A stretch of DNA of 43,593 bases. It comes from Rudanella lutea DSM 19387. GTDB taxonomy: Bacteria; Bacteroidota; Bacteroidia; Cytophagales; Spirosomataceae. Positions 8,513-16,674 of this stretch are shown in pieces. Where the stretch lies: assembly GCF_000383955.1 (NCBI RefSeq), contig NZ_KB913013.1, positions 1 to 43,593 on the forward strand, given 5' to 3'. Made by a program: the position numbers and the translations under genes. The notes under the pieces are model-generated. The model was not told the origin of the DNA. It saw nothing but the letters and a program-made list of their open reading frames with translations, and ran no database searches. Every line of letters starts with the position of its first letter. Position 1 is the first letter of the stretch.

Positions 8513-9076
8513 TTACTCCGATGCTTCCAAACGTTGCTTCATGGCGCGCAGGATCGGCTCAGGCAGGGCCTCGAGCAGTTTATAGCTGGCTTCGTAGATC
8601 AGCTTACCCCGTGTCGGGTTGTAAAACGCATTCCGTTTATAGTGCCGGATTTTGGCCGTGAAAATCCGGCTCCGGGCTACCCCCCACGCAATCCGGTTAA
8701 TCGCCCTCGTGTTCGGGATCTCCACTCGGCGTTTGGCATCGGTCAGGTAACCCGGCACGTAATCGAACGAATCCAGGCCAATCCGCTTCACAAACTCTTC
8801 CATCACTTCCACCGGGGGCATTTTTTCGTACAGCAGTTGCCGCATATCCTTAAAGCGGCCGTACCCCCGAAAGCCCACGCTAAACTCAGCGTACATCTCG
8901 CTACTGACCAGCAGCATTTGGTGGCGGAGCGAGTTCGCCAGATCACCCGAAACCACGTAGCCAGCCGCTTTGATCTTGCGTTGCATCACTAGTGCGGCCT
9001 CGGCTACAATGCTGGCTACCACATCCGTGGCAACACGCTCAAATTGCTCCTGCGTAAGTTGAACCGGAAAGCCCAT
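8513..9076 (-). CDS. Probable tail or head-tail morphogenesis protein
   Basis: The 187-aa product starts with a helix (LTQEQFERVATDVVASIVAEAALVMQ) and a segment on SGDLANSLRHQM that recalls HK97 gp10-type tail completion proteins, which have a similar length and a similar place before the tape measure. The C-terminal half is basic and rich in Arg and Tyr. It is 4 bp from the 678-aa tail gene upstream. The family assignment is weak and position is the stronger argument. Confidence 0.6.
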   Translation of the reverse strand: MGFPVQLTQEQFERVATDVVASIVAEAALVMQRKIKAAGYVVSGDLANSLRHQMLLVSSEMYAEFSVGFRGYGRFKDMRQLLYEKMPPVEVMEEFVKRIGLDSFDYVPGYLTDAKRRVEIPNTRAINRIAWGVARSRIFTAKIRHYKRNAFYNPTRGKLIYEASYKLLEALPEPILRAMKQRLEASE

Positions 9077-9080
9077 ACAA

Positions 9081-11117
9081 TCAGAGGTCGGTTAGTTGAA
9101 CGTACAGCTTATCGCCACTTGCCATGCTCACGCCCGAGAACAACGCGTGATACCCGAACCCGTCCGAGTTGAATACAAACGTCTCGTCGCTGTACAAGGT
9201 GCCGTTCTTGTACAGCCGCAACCGGGCCGACCGGCCAGCCGTACCGTACGTAAACAACCGCCATTTGCTCGCATCGAAGCCCGCCGTCGGGAAATCCAGA
9301 TCATTGGTACCCGTCGCATAACAGTACGCGCCACGGCCCTGCATCGTCCAGGCGTTACCCATCCACGGAAAATCACTCGTCTCAATACCCAGTCGGGTCG
9401 GCAGGTTGCCCCGGTAATGGAACATGCCCGCCGGCACGCTGTAGGTGTACCCGGCCGGATTAGCCAGGCATGCCCCGTACAGATCGGCGTAGGCCTGCGT
9501 ATCCATCTCCTTCAAGGCCTGGTCGATCCGGCTCTGAAGCTGCTCCACTGTTTCGGCTCCGTAGGTACCAGCCGCAATAGTCAGTGTAGCCGGTCTGGCA
9601 TCCTGATCCGGGCTACAATTACTCCGTAGGTACGTACCCAACTGCTCAATAAACTCGTTCAGATACGGCGTTGTGGTGGGCGCGCAGGCAGCACTCAGTA
9701 CCGGCGGGGTGTACCCCTCGGTACCCGGTGTATTCGGCTTCACTTTACGCGGTTTTACCAGGCTCCCGTCATCGGCATACCGCAGCTCCAGACTGGCCGC
9801 CCCCATGTAGCCAGTACGAACCCCGTTCTCGTTCACCTGGCAAAAGGTGTTGATCGGGAGCCAACGCGTCGGCCGCGCGCGGGCCACCGGGGGTGCCGGC
9901 AACGCCGAATACCCGACCTCCGTTTTGCCGTAGCGGTAGGTGAGCACCCGGCCCGCCAGCTCTTCGTCGTCACTCTGGAGAGCCAACTGCGTATCCACGG
10001 GCAACAGCGCCACCAGCCCCTCTTTGGCCACCACGTAGATTTCCTCGGCCAACACCAGCTCGGATACCGCGTCCAGCCGGTCACCATCGAGCAAGCCCGT
10101 GGCCACCGTCAGGCTCCGGTCGGCCGCCCGATTGGCCGAAAACAGCTCCGCCGTCGACGGCAGATAATTGGGCTCCAGCGCGCGCTGAGCCGTCAGCCCG
10201 CGCGCGGTCAGCTGCCGACTGCTCTGGCCCGTGCACCGAAACGTATCAAAGCCGCCCAGGCTATTCGCGTACACCAGGTACAGCACATTGGCCTCGTAGT
10301 CGCGGTTCACGTAGTACGTCCGGGCCTGGCTCAGCCGGGCATTCGCTTCGTTGGCAATCCAGACCGTATAACTATGCACCCACTTCTCGGCCGTTTCGCG
10401 GCTCGCCAGACCCAACGCGGCAAAACCAACCGCAACACTGTACACGGTGTACTGGGTTACGCCGGTGGTCGTGGCCAGCGTCAGGGTTTCGCTCGTACCG
10501 TCGCTGTAGACCACCTCCACCCGTAAGCGGAGTTCAGTTGGTTTGGGCGTAAAGTTCACCAGGTAATACAACCATTCCGGCTGGGCCACATCCACCCACT
10601 TTTCGGCCGGTTGCCAGCTCAGAAATTGGCGACTCTGGGCCAGGTAGGTTGTAAAAAACTGATCGCCCCAGACCGCAAATTGCTCCACGCTCAACCGTCC
10701 CTTCAGGGCATACTCCAGCGCCAGCGTCTTATCGGTACCGGCTACCAGCGCCCCCCCATTTTCCACCCACTGCCGCACATAAAACGGGGTTGTCTGGCCC
10801 GAACAGGTCACAAAACCTACCTGACCCAACACCGGCGGGCTATGCACCAGCCTGTCGTCGAGAAACAACGCCAGATCGAACGAGGCTCCGGGGTAAACCG
10901 TTGCGCCAAATTCATCGCGCGGGGGGTACTCCCTTCCGGGCAACTTAATCAGCTCGGTGTATTCGCCCGAGCCAAAGCTGCGCGGCAAATTCAAGCCCAC
11001 GCAATACACCAGCTGAAGGCGGTCGCCAATGCTATCGGGCACGGCGTCGATGATATACGCCATCGGGTTGCCCGTCAGGCGCAGGGATAAATAATTTAGT
11101 GTAGCCAGAGCGTCCAT
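9081..11117 (-). CDS. Large tail-associated protein with a DUF5977-like module
   Basis: This 678-aa protein starts in a TGATG overlap with the preceding gene. It is rich in beta-strand-like Tyr, Thr and Val stretches. Around residues 480-550 it carries a segment with Asn-Cys, Gly-Thr-Tyr and a final Ala-Tyr-Ala-x-x-x-Gly-x-Cys pattern (TYLRSNCSPDQ ... TIAAGTYG ... AYADLYGACL), which matches the DUF5977 module common in Bacteroidota surface proteins. The remaining C-terminus looks like a beta-sandwich (FHYRGNLPTRL, ARLRLYKNGTLYS). A virion surface role, such as tail spike, tube decoration or adsorption, is likely but not proven. DUF5977 is usually repeated in large host surface proteins, so the module may have been picked up from a host. 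Confidence 0.72.
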   Translation of the reverse strand: MDALATLNYLSLRLTGNPMAYIIDAVPDSIGDRLQLVYCVGLNLPRSFGSGEYTELIKLPGREYPPRDEFGATVYPGASFDLALFLDDRLVHSPPVLGQVGFVTCSGQTTPFYVRQWVENGGALVAGTDKTLALEYALKGRLSVEQFAVWGDQFFTTYLAQSRQFLSWQPAEKWVDVAQPEWLYYLVNFTPKPTELRLRVEVVYSDGTSETLTLATTTGVTQYTVYSVAVGFAALGLASRETAEKWVHSYTVWIANEANARLSQARTYYVNRDYEANVLYLVYANSLGGFDTFRCTGQSSRQLTARGLTAQRALEPNYLPSTAELFSANRAADRSLTVATGLLDGDRLDAVSELVLAEEIYVVAKEGLVALLPVDTQLALQSDDEELAGRVLTYRYGKTEVGYSALPAPPVARARPTRWLPINTFCQVNENGVRTGYMGAASLELRYADDGSLVKPRKVKPNTPGTEGYTPPVLSAACAPTTTPYLNEFIEQLGTYLRSNCSPDQDARPATLTIAAGTYGAETVEQLQSRIDQALKEMDTQAYADLYGACLANPAGYTYSVPAGMFHYRGNLPTRLGIETSDFPWMGNAWTMQGRGAYCYATGTNDLDFPTAGFDASKWRLFTYGTAGRSARLRLYKNGTLYSDETFVFNSDGFGYHALFSGVSMASGDKLYVQLTDL

Positions 11118-11617
11118 CAGTCGGGAAATAGCAAATGATTAGCGGGTATCGTCACGTCGACGTCCATGTAGTGGCCATCCAGATCAACGTTGGCCAGCAG
11201 CCCGATCGGAAAAATCCGTTCCACCGGTTCAATCTTCATCTCGTAGCCCAACCCCTGTTCTTCTACCTCTTGCTGGCTCGTTTCAGCGGCCAGCTCCAGC
11301 AGGCCCAGCAGCCGCAGCATGAGTTTTAGGGTGTAGTCGCGTACCTCCAGGCCAGCGCGGGCACTGGCATCAGCCGGTTTGGCCGCAATCGAAAGCGAAC
11401 ACATAAACTTGAGCGTATCCAGCCCGGCCCCATTGGTCGCGCGCGGTACTTCAGCCACCTGAAAAAAGGCCGTGGTACCCCGGTAATCGTTGGTGTAATA
11501 GGCCTCAATTTCGTCGATTCCCTTCTCGCCATTGCTGATCGGCAGAAAGTAGACGTCCGGCAGCTGACCCACGAGCTGCTCAAAATAATCCGACAGTGAA
11601 ATCAGGTCAGTGATCAT
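11117..11617 (-). CDS. Probable tail terminator/completion protein
   Basis: A 166-aa protein beginning MITDLISLSDYFEQ. The open frame extends upstream, but that part lies inside the previous gene, so ATG 11617 (10-bp overlap) is preferred. A short alpha-beta protein of this size, with an N-terminal helix and repeated beta strands placed just upstream of the tail genes, resembles tail terminator proteins in layout. I do not recognise a family motif. It shares a TGATG junction with the next gene. Confidence 0.62.
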   Translation of the reverse strand: MITDLISLSDYFEQLVGQLPDVYFLPISNGEKGIDEIEAYYTNDYRGTTAFFQVAEVPRATNGAGLDTLKFMCSLSIAAKPADASARAGLEVRDYTLKLMLRLLGLLELAAETSQQEVEEQGLGYEMKIEPVERIFPIGLLANVDLDGHYMDVDVTIPANHLLFPD

Positions 11618-12473
11618 GGCGCATCGCTTGTTTATCGGCTTCTTTCTGCGCCTGCTGCTGGTCGAGCATATCGTCGAGCAATGCGGCAAACAACAGATGC
11701 GCCGGTTGTTGGCACACTTTATCAAAATCGCCAAAATGGCCTTGTTTGGCTACGTTCTTCAGCAACATCAACCACCCACGGCCATCGCCATACCGGGGCT
11801 GGCCATCGCTCCCGAACAACTCGCCGTACTCGTCGAGAAATTCGTTATTACTGCGCTCGAAATAGTCCAGCACCAACAGCTTATCCGCTAAGGGTAGCGT
11901 ACTGAGCATCTTCGCCCGCTCCAGCATCGAGGTTTCCCGAAACGGCTCCCGAATGTCGCCGTTCCACTCGCGCGACGCCTTAAACGCCCGCCAGTCGGCC
12001 CGGCGCGGGCGGCATAAGGTGGCCACCAGTCGGTCGAGTGCCTCATGCTTCGCTTTCACATCGTCCGGGCTATGCTCGTCGATGGGCTGCGCAAACTCGA
12101 TGTACGCCATATTGGCGACCGCCAGCTCGGCCGCCGTTGTATTCATGTAGTAGGCCTCAGGCAGAAAGTAGTTGCCACCCCGGTGGTTCAGCACATCAAT
12201 AGGCGGCTTTCCTTCCGGGCGCGTTGTAAAGAGCCAGTTAAACACCTGCCGCAGCTGACCCCATTGCCAATGGGCCAATTCCAGCCGCTGCCACACTTTG
12301 GGGCTCATACCCAGCCAGACCCGGCAGGCAGCCGCTTCGTTGTCCAGGGTTTCATACGACCCGTCGGCGGGCAACCGGGGGCACATAATCAGCTGCCGGT
12401 ACTGCTCAGGAGTCAGTTCGCTCCAGCACTCGGCTACCCGGTACCGTTTGGTACCCAATTCAATGGTTTTCAT
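11607..12473 (-). CDS. Conserved-looking phage protein of unknown function in the tail operon
   Basis: The product has 288 residues. The N-terminal part (ELGTKRYRVAECWSELTPEQYRQLI) looks like a beta hairpin followed by helices. The C-terminal part (GRGWLMLLKNVAKQGHFGDF, then FAALLDDMLDQQQAQKEADKQ) is helical. It overlaps both neighbours by 11-14 bp, so it belongs to a tightly coupled operon. A tail assembly role is suggested only by location. I saw no enzyme motif and no slippery frameshift arrangement. Confidence 0.65.
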   Translation of the reverse strand: MKTIELGTKRYRVAECWSELTPEQYRQLIMCPRLPADGSYETLDNEAAACRVWLGMSPKVWQRLELAHWQWGQLRQVFNWLFTTRPEGKPPIDVLNHRGGNYFLPEAYYMNTTAAELAVANMAYIEFAQPIDEHSPDDVKAKHEALDRLVATLCRPRRADWRAFKASREWNGDIREPFRETSMLERAKMLSTLPLADKLLVLDYFERSNNEFLDEYGELFGSDGQPRYGDGRGWLMLLKNVAKQGHFGDFDKVCQQPAHLLFAALLDDMLDQQQAQKEADKQAMRHDH

Positions 12474-12666
12474 GCGATACGGCTTTAGGGGTCAATTCCT
12501 TTCGGATTTCTTCGCGGGTTTCCATCCGGAATACCCGCCGATCCACGTCCACGTCGTCGATCTTTTCGAGTTTCTTCTGGATATACTGCCAAAAGAAAGC
12601 GGCCAGGCCGAAACTGACGACCTGACCGGCAATGGTTGTAATGACGTTAATGAGTGTCTGCGACAT
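12460..12666 (-). CDS. Small single-span membrane protein, holin-like candidate
   Basis: The product is 68 aa. One hydrophobic helix near the N-terminus (IAGQVVSFGLAAFFWQYI, about residues 12-30) is followed by a charged tail (KKLEKIDDVDVDRRVF). It starts in a TAATG overlap with the Tad2-like gene and overlaps the next gene by 14 bp. It could be a second holin or a holin antagonist in the lysis cluster, or an envelope-directed accessory protein. No family is recognised. Confidence 0.6.
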   Translation of the reverse strand: MSQTLINVITTIAGQVVSFGLAAFFWQYIQKKLEKIDDVDVDRRVFRMETREEIRKELTPKAVSHENH

Positions 12667-12962
12667 TAGTCAAGAATGGTCCAGTCGTCGGCTAACATAT
12701 CCGTTTGGGAGGCCAGCCACCCATTTACAATCGACCCATCAGCCGCGTACATGCATAAATAGGGCAGAAACAAAATGTCGCGCTCCTGAGCTACCAGAAA
12801 CGTTTTTACGCTATCAGGCAACGACTTCACGTTCGTGATTATGTTACAGGATAATGTGTCACCAGGGCGCTGAAATACAAACATTCCTTTACCGTTCCAG
12901 CCCGCACGGGCAATGCGCTTACCCACTTTGACGGCATCAAGAGCCACCGAATACGTATGCAT
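12666..12962 (-). CDS. tad2: Tad2 family (DUF2829) anti-Thoeris protein
   Basis: At 98 aa this is near the usual size of the DUF2829 family, now known as Tad2. The family signatures are visible in order: the N-terminal helix with [18 protein letters not shown] (about 11-28), the [10 protein letters not shown] strand (about 67-76), and the terminal [13 protein letters not shown] (about 82-94). Known Tad2 proteins are phage-encoded sponges that bind cyclic ADP-ribose signals (gcADPR) made by Thoeris TIR proteins, and some also bind cyclic nucleotides of CBASS. The central part is longer than in the shortest members. It sits between the glucosaminidase-like gene and a small membrane gene in the late operon, so expression may be late unless it has its own promoter. 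Ligand specificity cannot be read from sequence by eye. Confidence 0.85.
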   Translation of the reverse strand: MHTYSVALDAVKVGKRIARAGWNGKGMFVFQRPGDTLSCNIITNVKSLPDSVKTFLVAQERDILFLPYLCMYAADGSIVNGWLASQTDMLADDWTILD

Positions 12963-12973
12963 CGTGTAGTTAA

Positions 12974-14005
12974 TTAAGTGGTTCGACCAATAGCGGCCAA
13001 TTTTTGAAAAGCCAAATCTAGCTGACGGCGGTAGCGCGGGTTAGGACAGAACCGCTGGCAGATATGCGCCAGATAAGCGCGTCTCGAGCAGAGCCCGTAC
13101 TTCTGAATAACCGCCTGCTCGTAAGCGCCATAATCATCCAGGCACGCCTGCCGACTGGCAAATACCACGTACCCCCCTTTCCCGACCGCTACGTAGTTGC
13201 GACGGCGGTTCGCTTTAAAGGCAAACAGGTTGTGGGCTTTCATCACGGCCGTTTGCTCCGACCAGTACCCCGTTTCAACCGCACTAATCGCCCAGGCCAC
13301 ATCCGGATACACGTACCCCTGCGCCCGGATCAGTTGCCACAAACGAGTACAGCGCGCAGCCTGAGCCCCAGCGCCACGGCTACCCCGACCCGCCACGCCC
13401 AGTTCTCCAACCTGGCTGCGCGCCGTTTCTGCCGGTTCGTTTCGTAATCCTGCTGGCAAGTCTGTAGCTGAGTACTGGTCGATTGCAGGGCTTTGTTCAA
13501 GCGGTAAACAGTCGAATCCATTTGCTTCAGGGCCGTAGCCTGCAACGATAATTGTCCCTCTTTCTGCGCTAATACTGCCACCGCTGTTTCGTATCGGCTT
13601 TTGTACTGGAGGGCCAGCCGCGCCCCGGCCTCGGTCAACCCGATGGGGCGCGGGTCGAGCCGGCGGAGCGAGTCCAGGGTTGTTAAACTGCCGGTCGATT
13701 TCGCGTTGCAGAGCGTCACCAGACAGCTCATCAACAGCCCGATCAATAGAATCCTGACGTTCATAAAGCTCTTTAATTAGTGCGTTGTGGTAGTTTATCT
13801 TCCGCTCCAGCTCGGCCGTCAGGCGGGTCTGCTGCTCCAGCTGCTTGTAGTAGGCCGTCGAGTCGATCCGGGCCGGTGCCGGAGCGGGCTTACTACACCG
13901 CTTATCCAGCAGGCCGGCGAGCACGATCACCAGCAGAATCGAAATCTGAACAGGAGAAAACACCGGCTTCAGCATCTGCTCCCACACGTAGCGTACCGTG
14001 TTCAT
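12974..14005 (-). CDS. Lysis ORF: N-terminal membrane/coiled-coil part joined in frame to a C-terminal glucosaminidase-like domain
   Basis: This 343-codon frame is open throughout. The first 100 residues look like an inner-membrane spanin: a hydrophobic helix ([16 protein letters not shown]), then a coiled coil ([19 protein letters not shown]). Residues 225-343 resemble a FlgJ-type glucosaminidase ([14 protein letters not shown] with the Glu typical of the active site, then [19 protein letters not shown]), probably the endolysin. The 100 residues between are Pro-, Gly- and Ala-rich and overlap a better-looking gene in another frame (13330-13764). So the enzyme may start internally (GTG near 13390 or TTG near 13345) or be made as a fusion. 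ATGA overlap with the holin gene. A sequencing frameshift is the main alternative. Confidence 0.7.
   Translation of the reverse strand: MNTVRYVWEQMLKPVFSPVQISILLVIVLAGLLDKRCSKPAPAPARIDSTAYYKQLEQQTRLTAELERKINYHNALIKELYERQDSIDRAVDELSGDALQREIDRQFNNPGLAPPARPAPHRVDRGRGAAGPPVQKPIRNSGGSISAERGTIIVAGYGPEANGFDCLPLEQSPAIDQYSATDLPAGLRNEPAETARSQVGELGVAGRGSRGAGAQAARCTRLWQLIRAQGYVYPDVAWAISAVETGYWSEQTAVMKAHNLFAFKANRRRNYVAVGKGGYVVFASRQACLDDYGAYEQAVIQKYGLCSRRAYLAHICQRFCPNPRYRRQLDLAFQKLAAIGRTT
13330..13764 (-). CDS. Nested gene: exported coiled-coil protein, spanin-like
   Basis: The 144-aa product has a signal-peptide-like start ([19 protein letters not shown], about residues 3-21), a coiled coil ([17 protein letters not shown], then [20 protein letters not shown]) and a hydrophobic C-terminus ([13 protein letters not shown]). 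It lies entirely inside the 12974-14005 frame in a different reading frame. Nested spanin pairs (Rz/Rz1 type) are known in phages, and its place between holin and endolysin fits. The lipobox is imperfect (VTLC), so it may be an N- and C-anchored periplasmic coiled coil and not a lipoprotein. Confidence 0.6.
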   Translation of the reverse strand: MNVRILLIGLLMSCLVTLCNAKSTGSLTTLDSLRRLDPRPIGLTEAGARLALQYKSRYETAVAVLAQKEGQLSLQATALKQMDSTVYRLNKALQSTSTQLQTCQQDYETNRQKRRAARLENWAWRVGVAVALGLRLRAVLVCGN

Positions 14006-14337
14006 TTGAAATACCCCAGGCTACGTTGATGCGCTATTTCGCGTTGCTGGTGCAGTTTCTGCCAATCGACCTGCTCAAAGTCGACCGTCAGTTTCGAGAG
14101 CGTGGCCACTACCGTACCGGCTACCCCCACGATGGCGCACAGCCAGTCGAGCAGCGCCGGTACGGGCACCGAGTTATCAGCAAGCGCGTGGGCAATAGAC
14201 GCCAGTACTGCCGACAGAATGGCAATCCAGACTCCTGCTTTCTCCAGCGTCTGAAAGTATTTCGAGGTTGGCAGGTTCCAACGCTCCTGCGTGGTCAGTG
14301 ATTCCTTCAGCTCACTGATGGACGGGAATGATTTCAT
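14002..14337 (-). CDS. Holin
   Basis: The 111-aa product has two membrane helices (GVWIAILSAVLASIAHAL at about 42-59 and LLDWLCAIVGVAGTVVATL at about 70-88) joined by a short loop, with charged ends. This is the layout of class II holins, which open the inner membrane at the end of infection so that lytic enzymes reach the peptidoglycan. ATG 14337 is chosen; the frame upstream lies in the CHAP gene. It ends in an ATGA overlap with the spanin/endolysin ORF and follows the CHAP-like gene. Confidence 0.75.
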   Translation of the reverse strand: MKSFPSISELKESLTTQERWNLPTSKYFQTLEKAGVWIAILSAVLASIAHALADNSVPVPALLDWLCAIVGVAGTVVATLSKLTVDFEQVDWQKLHQQREIAHQRSLGYFK

Positions 14338-14362
14338 AAAAAATGTAAGTGAATTGGTACGA

Positions 14363-15013
14363 TTACTGGAGCGGAACAAGTCGGATCGTATTCCGCACAT
14401 ACGCTTTCGGGCGTGGCAAATCGACGTACACGCCCTGTTTACCACTACCTCCTGAGGTGTTACCCCCAACCGCCCGGAATACCCGCACCCGCGGATCGGT
14501 CGGCCAGCTCTTCACAAATTCGATATGCGACCAGGTGCGGTAGGTGACAATATCCCCCATCTGCGTAGTCGCGGCTGGCACAATCAATTTGCGCAAGGCA
14601 TCCCAGGCCCGCACCGAGGCCCAGCTGATGCGGGTCGGAATCACCCGTATCAGCCCACATTCGCGCACCACCCACGTCACAAAAGCCGCACACCAGGGCT
14701 TGGCACTACCGGCTATCTTTTCGGGGTTTTTCCAGCCGCAGGCCCGGAAATACACGTCGATTTGGGGGTGATCGTTGCGGTTCGTGCGCTCCTGCACGTG
14801 CACCTGACTCTCGGCCGTAGCCAACAGGCATTGGCGCAGCTTCAGCAGACTATCCGCCCGCGACTGGGCTACACATACAGGGCCTGATAGTAGCCCGCAA
14901 AGACAGACATAAACAAGGCCAGCAAGCCCAGCAAGCCGGCCAAAACGATACCAGCCGGAGCCTCCTGTAAAATGGTGTCGAGCGACCGCTCGGTTTCGAC
15001 GCGATTGTGCCAT
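14363..15013 (-). CDS. Secreted CHAP-like peptidoglycan endopeptidase/amidase (endolysin candidate)
   Basis: In the 216-aa product a basic N-terminus and hydrophobic segment (GLAGLVYVCLCGLLSGP) end in VCVA-QS, which looks like a Sec signal peptide with cleavage near residue 50. The mature part has the catalytic Cys in AKPWCAAFVTWV, the His in WSHIEFVKS and a GDIVTYR strand between them, the order seen in CHAP/NlpC-like hydrolases that cut peptide bridges of peptidoglycan. The ATG at 15013 is the best in-frame start after the region shared with the previous gene; the overlap of 145 bp is long, and a non-ATG start nearer 14900 is possible. A second lytic enzyme is encoded two genes on. Confidence 0.7.
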   Translation of the reverse strand: MAQSRRNRAVARHHFTGGSGWYRFGRLAGLAGLVYVCLCGLLSGPVCVAQSRADSLLKLRQCLLATAESQVHVQERTNRNDHPQIDVYFRACGWKNPEKIAGSAKPWCAAFVTWVVRECGLIRVIPTRISWASVRAWDALRKLIVPAATTQMGDIVTYRTWSHIEFVKSWPTDPRVRVFRAVGGNTSGGSGKQGVYVDLPRPKAYVRNTIRLVPLQ

Positions 15014-15666
15014 ATACGATAGATTTGGGGGAAAAACAGACGCAAAAACAGGAAGCCCACGAGCACCGTCAGGAAGGTGAGCGTAAAGGCCAGCATCACC
15101 CGCAGGGGCGAATTCATCACCATACTCTGCCCCATCGCGTTGGAGGGGTCCGCCATCACCGACATGGCCAGCCGAATCGTAATAGCCAGGCACAGCACAA
15201 ACAAGGCCCCCACAATACCGAGGGCTTTGTTCGACGAAAGCAGGTTGCTCGGCCGCGTAGGCGCATCGACCATGGGCGTACTCTCGCCAATACCCAGCTC
15301 AGTGGCCAGCTGCACCGCTTCGCGCTCAGCCTCCTTTGCCCGGCGTAAATACTCCCGTGCCTTATCCGGATCGGCATTGGTACGGGCCATTTCGCGCCAG
15401 TCGGCCGCGTCATCGAGCAGGGCCGACCGCTTCTCCACCTTTTCCTGCCGGGCCAGGGCAGCGGCCTGCGCTTTCTTGTCGGCCAGCTCCTTTTGCCGCT
15501 GGGTGATCCCATCTAACAGGGCCGACAGTTCGGTTTCTTCGTCGGCCACTTCCTGGCTCAGTTGTTCGGCTTCACTTTCGGGCGCTTCGGTGTGCACCAC
15601 GGTAAACGGCGTTTTGGCGGTCTCTTTACGGGCTACCATGTTTTGGGGTTTGTCGTTGGACTTCAT
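14869..15666 (-). CDS. Coiled-coil protein with three C-terminal membrane helices
   Basis: The 265-aa product starts with 130 charged residues predicted as coiled coil (ELADKKAQAAALARQEKVEK). A proline-containing linker and three hydrophobic helices follow (KALGIVGALFVLCLAITIRL, LRVMLAFTLTFLTVLVGFLF, AGIVLAGLLGLLALFMSVFA). No family is recognised. It lies between the head-tail connector and the CHAP-like gene. It could be part of the lysis apparatus (a large holin-like or anti-holin protein) or a DNA-ejection protein. The C-terminal 50 codons overlap the start of the next gene. Confidence 0.65.
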   Translation of the reverse strand: MKSNDKPQNMVARKETAKTPFTVVHTEAPESEAEQLSQEVADEETELSALLDGITQRQKELADKKAQAAALARQEKVEKRSALLDDAADWREMARTNADPDKAREYLRRAKEAEREAVQLATELGIGESTPMVDAPTRPSNLLSSNKALGIVGALFVLCLAITIRLAMSVMADPSNAMGQSMVMNSPLRVMLAFTLTFLTVLVGFLFLRLFFPQIYRIWHNRVETERSLDTILQEAPAGIVLAGLLGLLALFMSVFAGYYQALYV

Positions 15667-15681
15667 AAAAAAATCGGGGGG

Positions 15682-16674
15682 TTAGCGCATCCGGAAGATG
15701 CCTTTGTATTTCGAGTTGTCGGGGAACTGCTGGGGAGCCGGGGCCGAAGCCGCCGGGCTATCGCTGTAGAGCGGGTACTGGGCTGCGTTATCGTCCAGAA
15801 ACTCCTTCAGGCTATTGAGCGCACCGGCGGCTTCATTGTCAGATCGGCGCTGAGCCGCTTCCAGATCGGCCGACGAAACCGCTTTCTGGTTATAGATGCC
15901 GTCGAAATCCGACAGAATCCGTAACGCACCGCCGGGCGTCTGCACCACATTGAGGAAATACAGGGCTTTGGCGTACGCCACGCGGGCCACCGCATTTTTT
16001 ACGTACCGCAGCAAAGCCGCCGTCGGCGCGTCACCGGTTTCGTCTCCTACCAGCACGGCCTTTAGCCGGTCAAACTGCGCTTGCCCCACCACGGTCAGAA
16101 TATCCCGTTCGGCACCAGCCAGGTAGGCCCGCAACGACGTAAACAGCCGGTAGCTACCCCCAACCTGGGGCAAAAACAGGGTCAGTTCCGAGGCCGAATG
16201 CAGAAACAGCGACCGGGCCTCCCGGTACGCGTCGGAGCCCGTCCAGGTCGGGTAATCGTCCGGGTTCCGGTGCAGCTGGAGCAACACACGCTCCAGGGCG
16301 TTGGCGGCATTCTCGGCCGTTTCCCGACGGCGCATATCGAGCACACCCATCCGAACCGGCTTAGTGCTGTCGGTACCCTGCTCCTGCATGCCCTTATCGC
16401 CATCGCTACCGATGCTGTAGGGCAAATACTTCTGATAGGTGTAGAAGGCCAGTGCACGCTGCACCAGCGGGAGCAGCACCGCATTCGACTCCGTCAGGGT
16501 GTTTGGGCTAGCTGCCTGCTCTTCCAGTTCGGCCAGCATTTCCACGCCGAGTGCCGGCAGAATAAACTCATCCTGCGCCAGCTGGATATAGGGTTCGATA
16601 AACGCCAGCGTGGTCGATGCGTTGATGGCGCGGCCCAGGTACTTGCGCAGGGTCTCAAGGTCGTTGATAATCAT
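15682..16674 (-). CDS. DUF6712-like head-tail connector protein
   Basis: The 330-aa product begins with INDLETLRKYLGRAI and AFIEPYIQLAQDEFILPALG, a pattern I associate with the DUF6712 family found beside portal genes in Bacteroidota phages. The family looks like two connector-type helical repeats; here a second copy appears near residues 180-235 (LRAYLAGAERDILTVVGQAQF). It starts in an ATGA overlap with the portal gene. The likely role is to join capsid vertex and tail. Confidence 0.68.
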   Translation of the reverse strand: MIINDLETLRKYLGRAINASTTLAFIEPYIQLAQDEFILPALGVEMLAELEEQAASPNTLTESNAVLLPLVQRALAFYTYQKYLPYSIGSDGDKGMQEQGTDSTKPVRMGVLDMRRRETAENAANALERVLLQLHRNPDDYPTWTGSDAYREARSLFLHSASELTLFLPQVGGSYRLFTSLRAYLAGAERDILTVVGQAQFDRLKAVLVGDETGDAPTAALLRYVKNAVARVAYAKALYFLNVVQTPGGALRILSDFDGIYNQKAVSSADLEAAQRRSDNEAAGALNSLKEFLDDNAAQYPLYSDSPAASAPAPQQFPDNSKYKGIFRMR

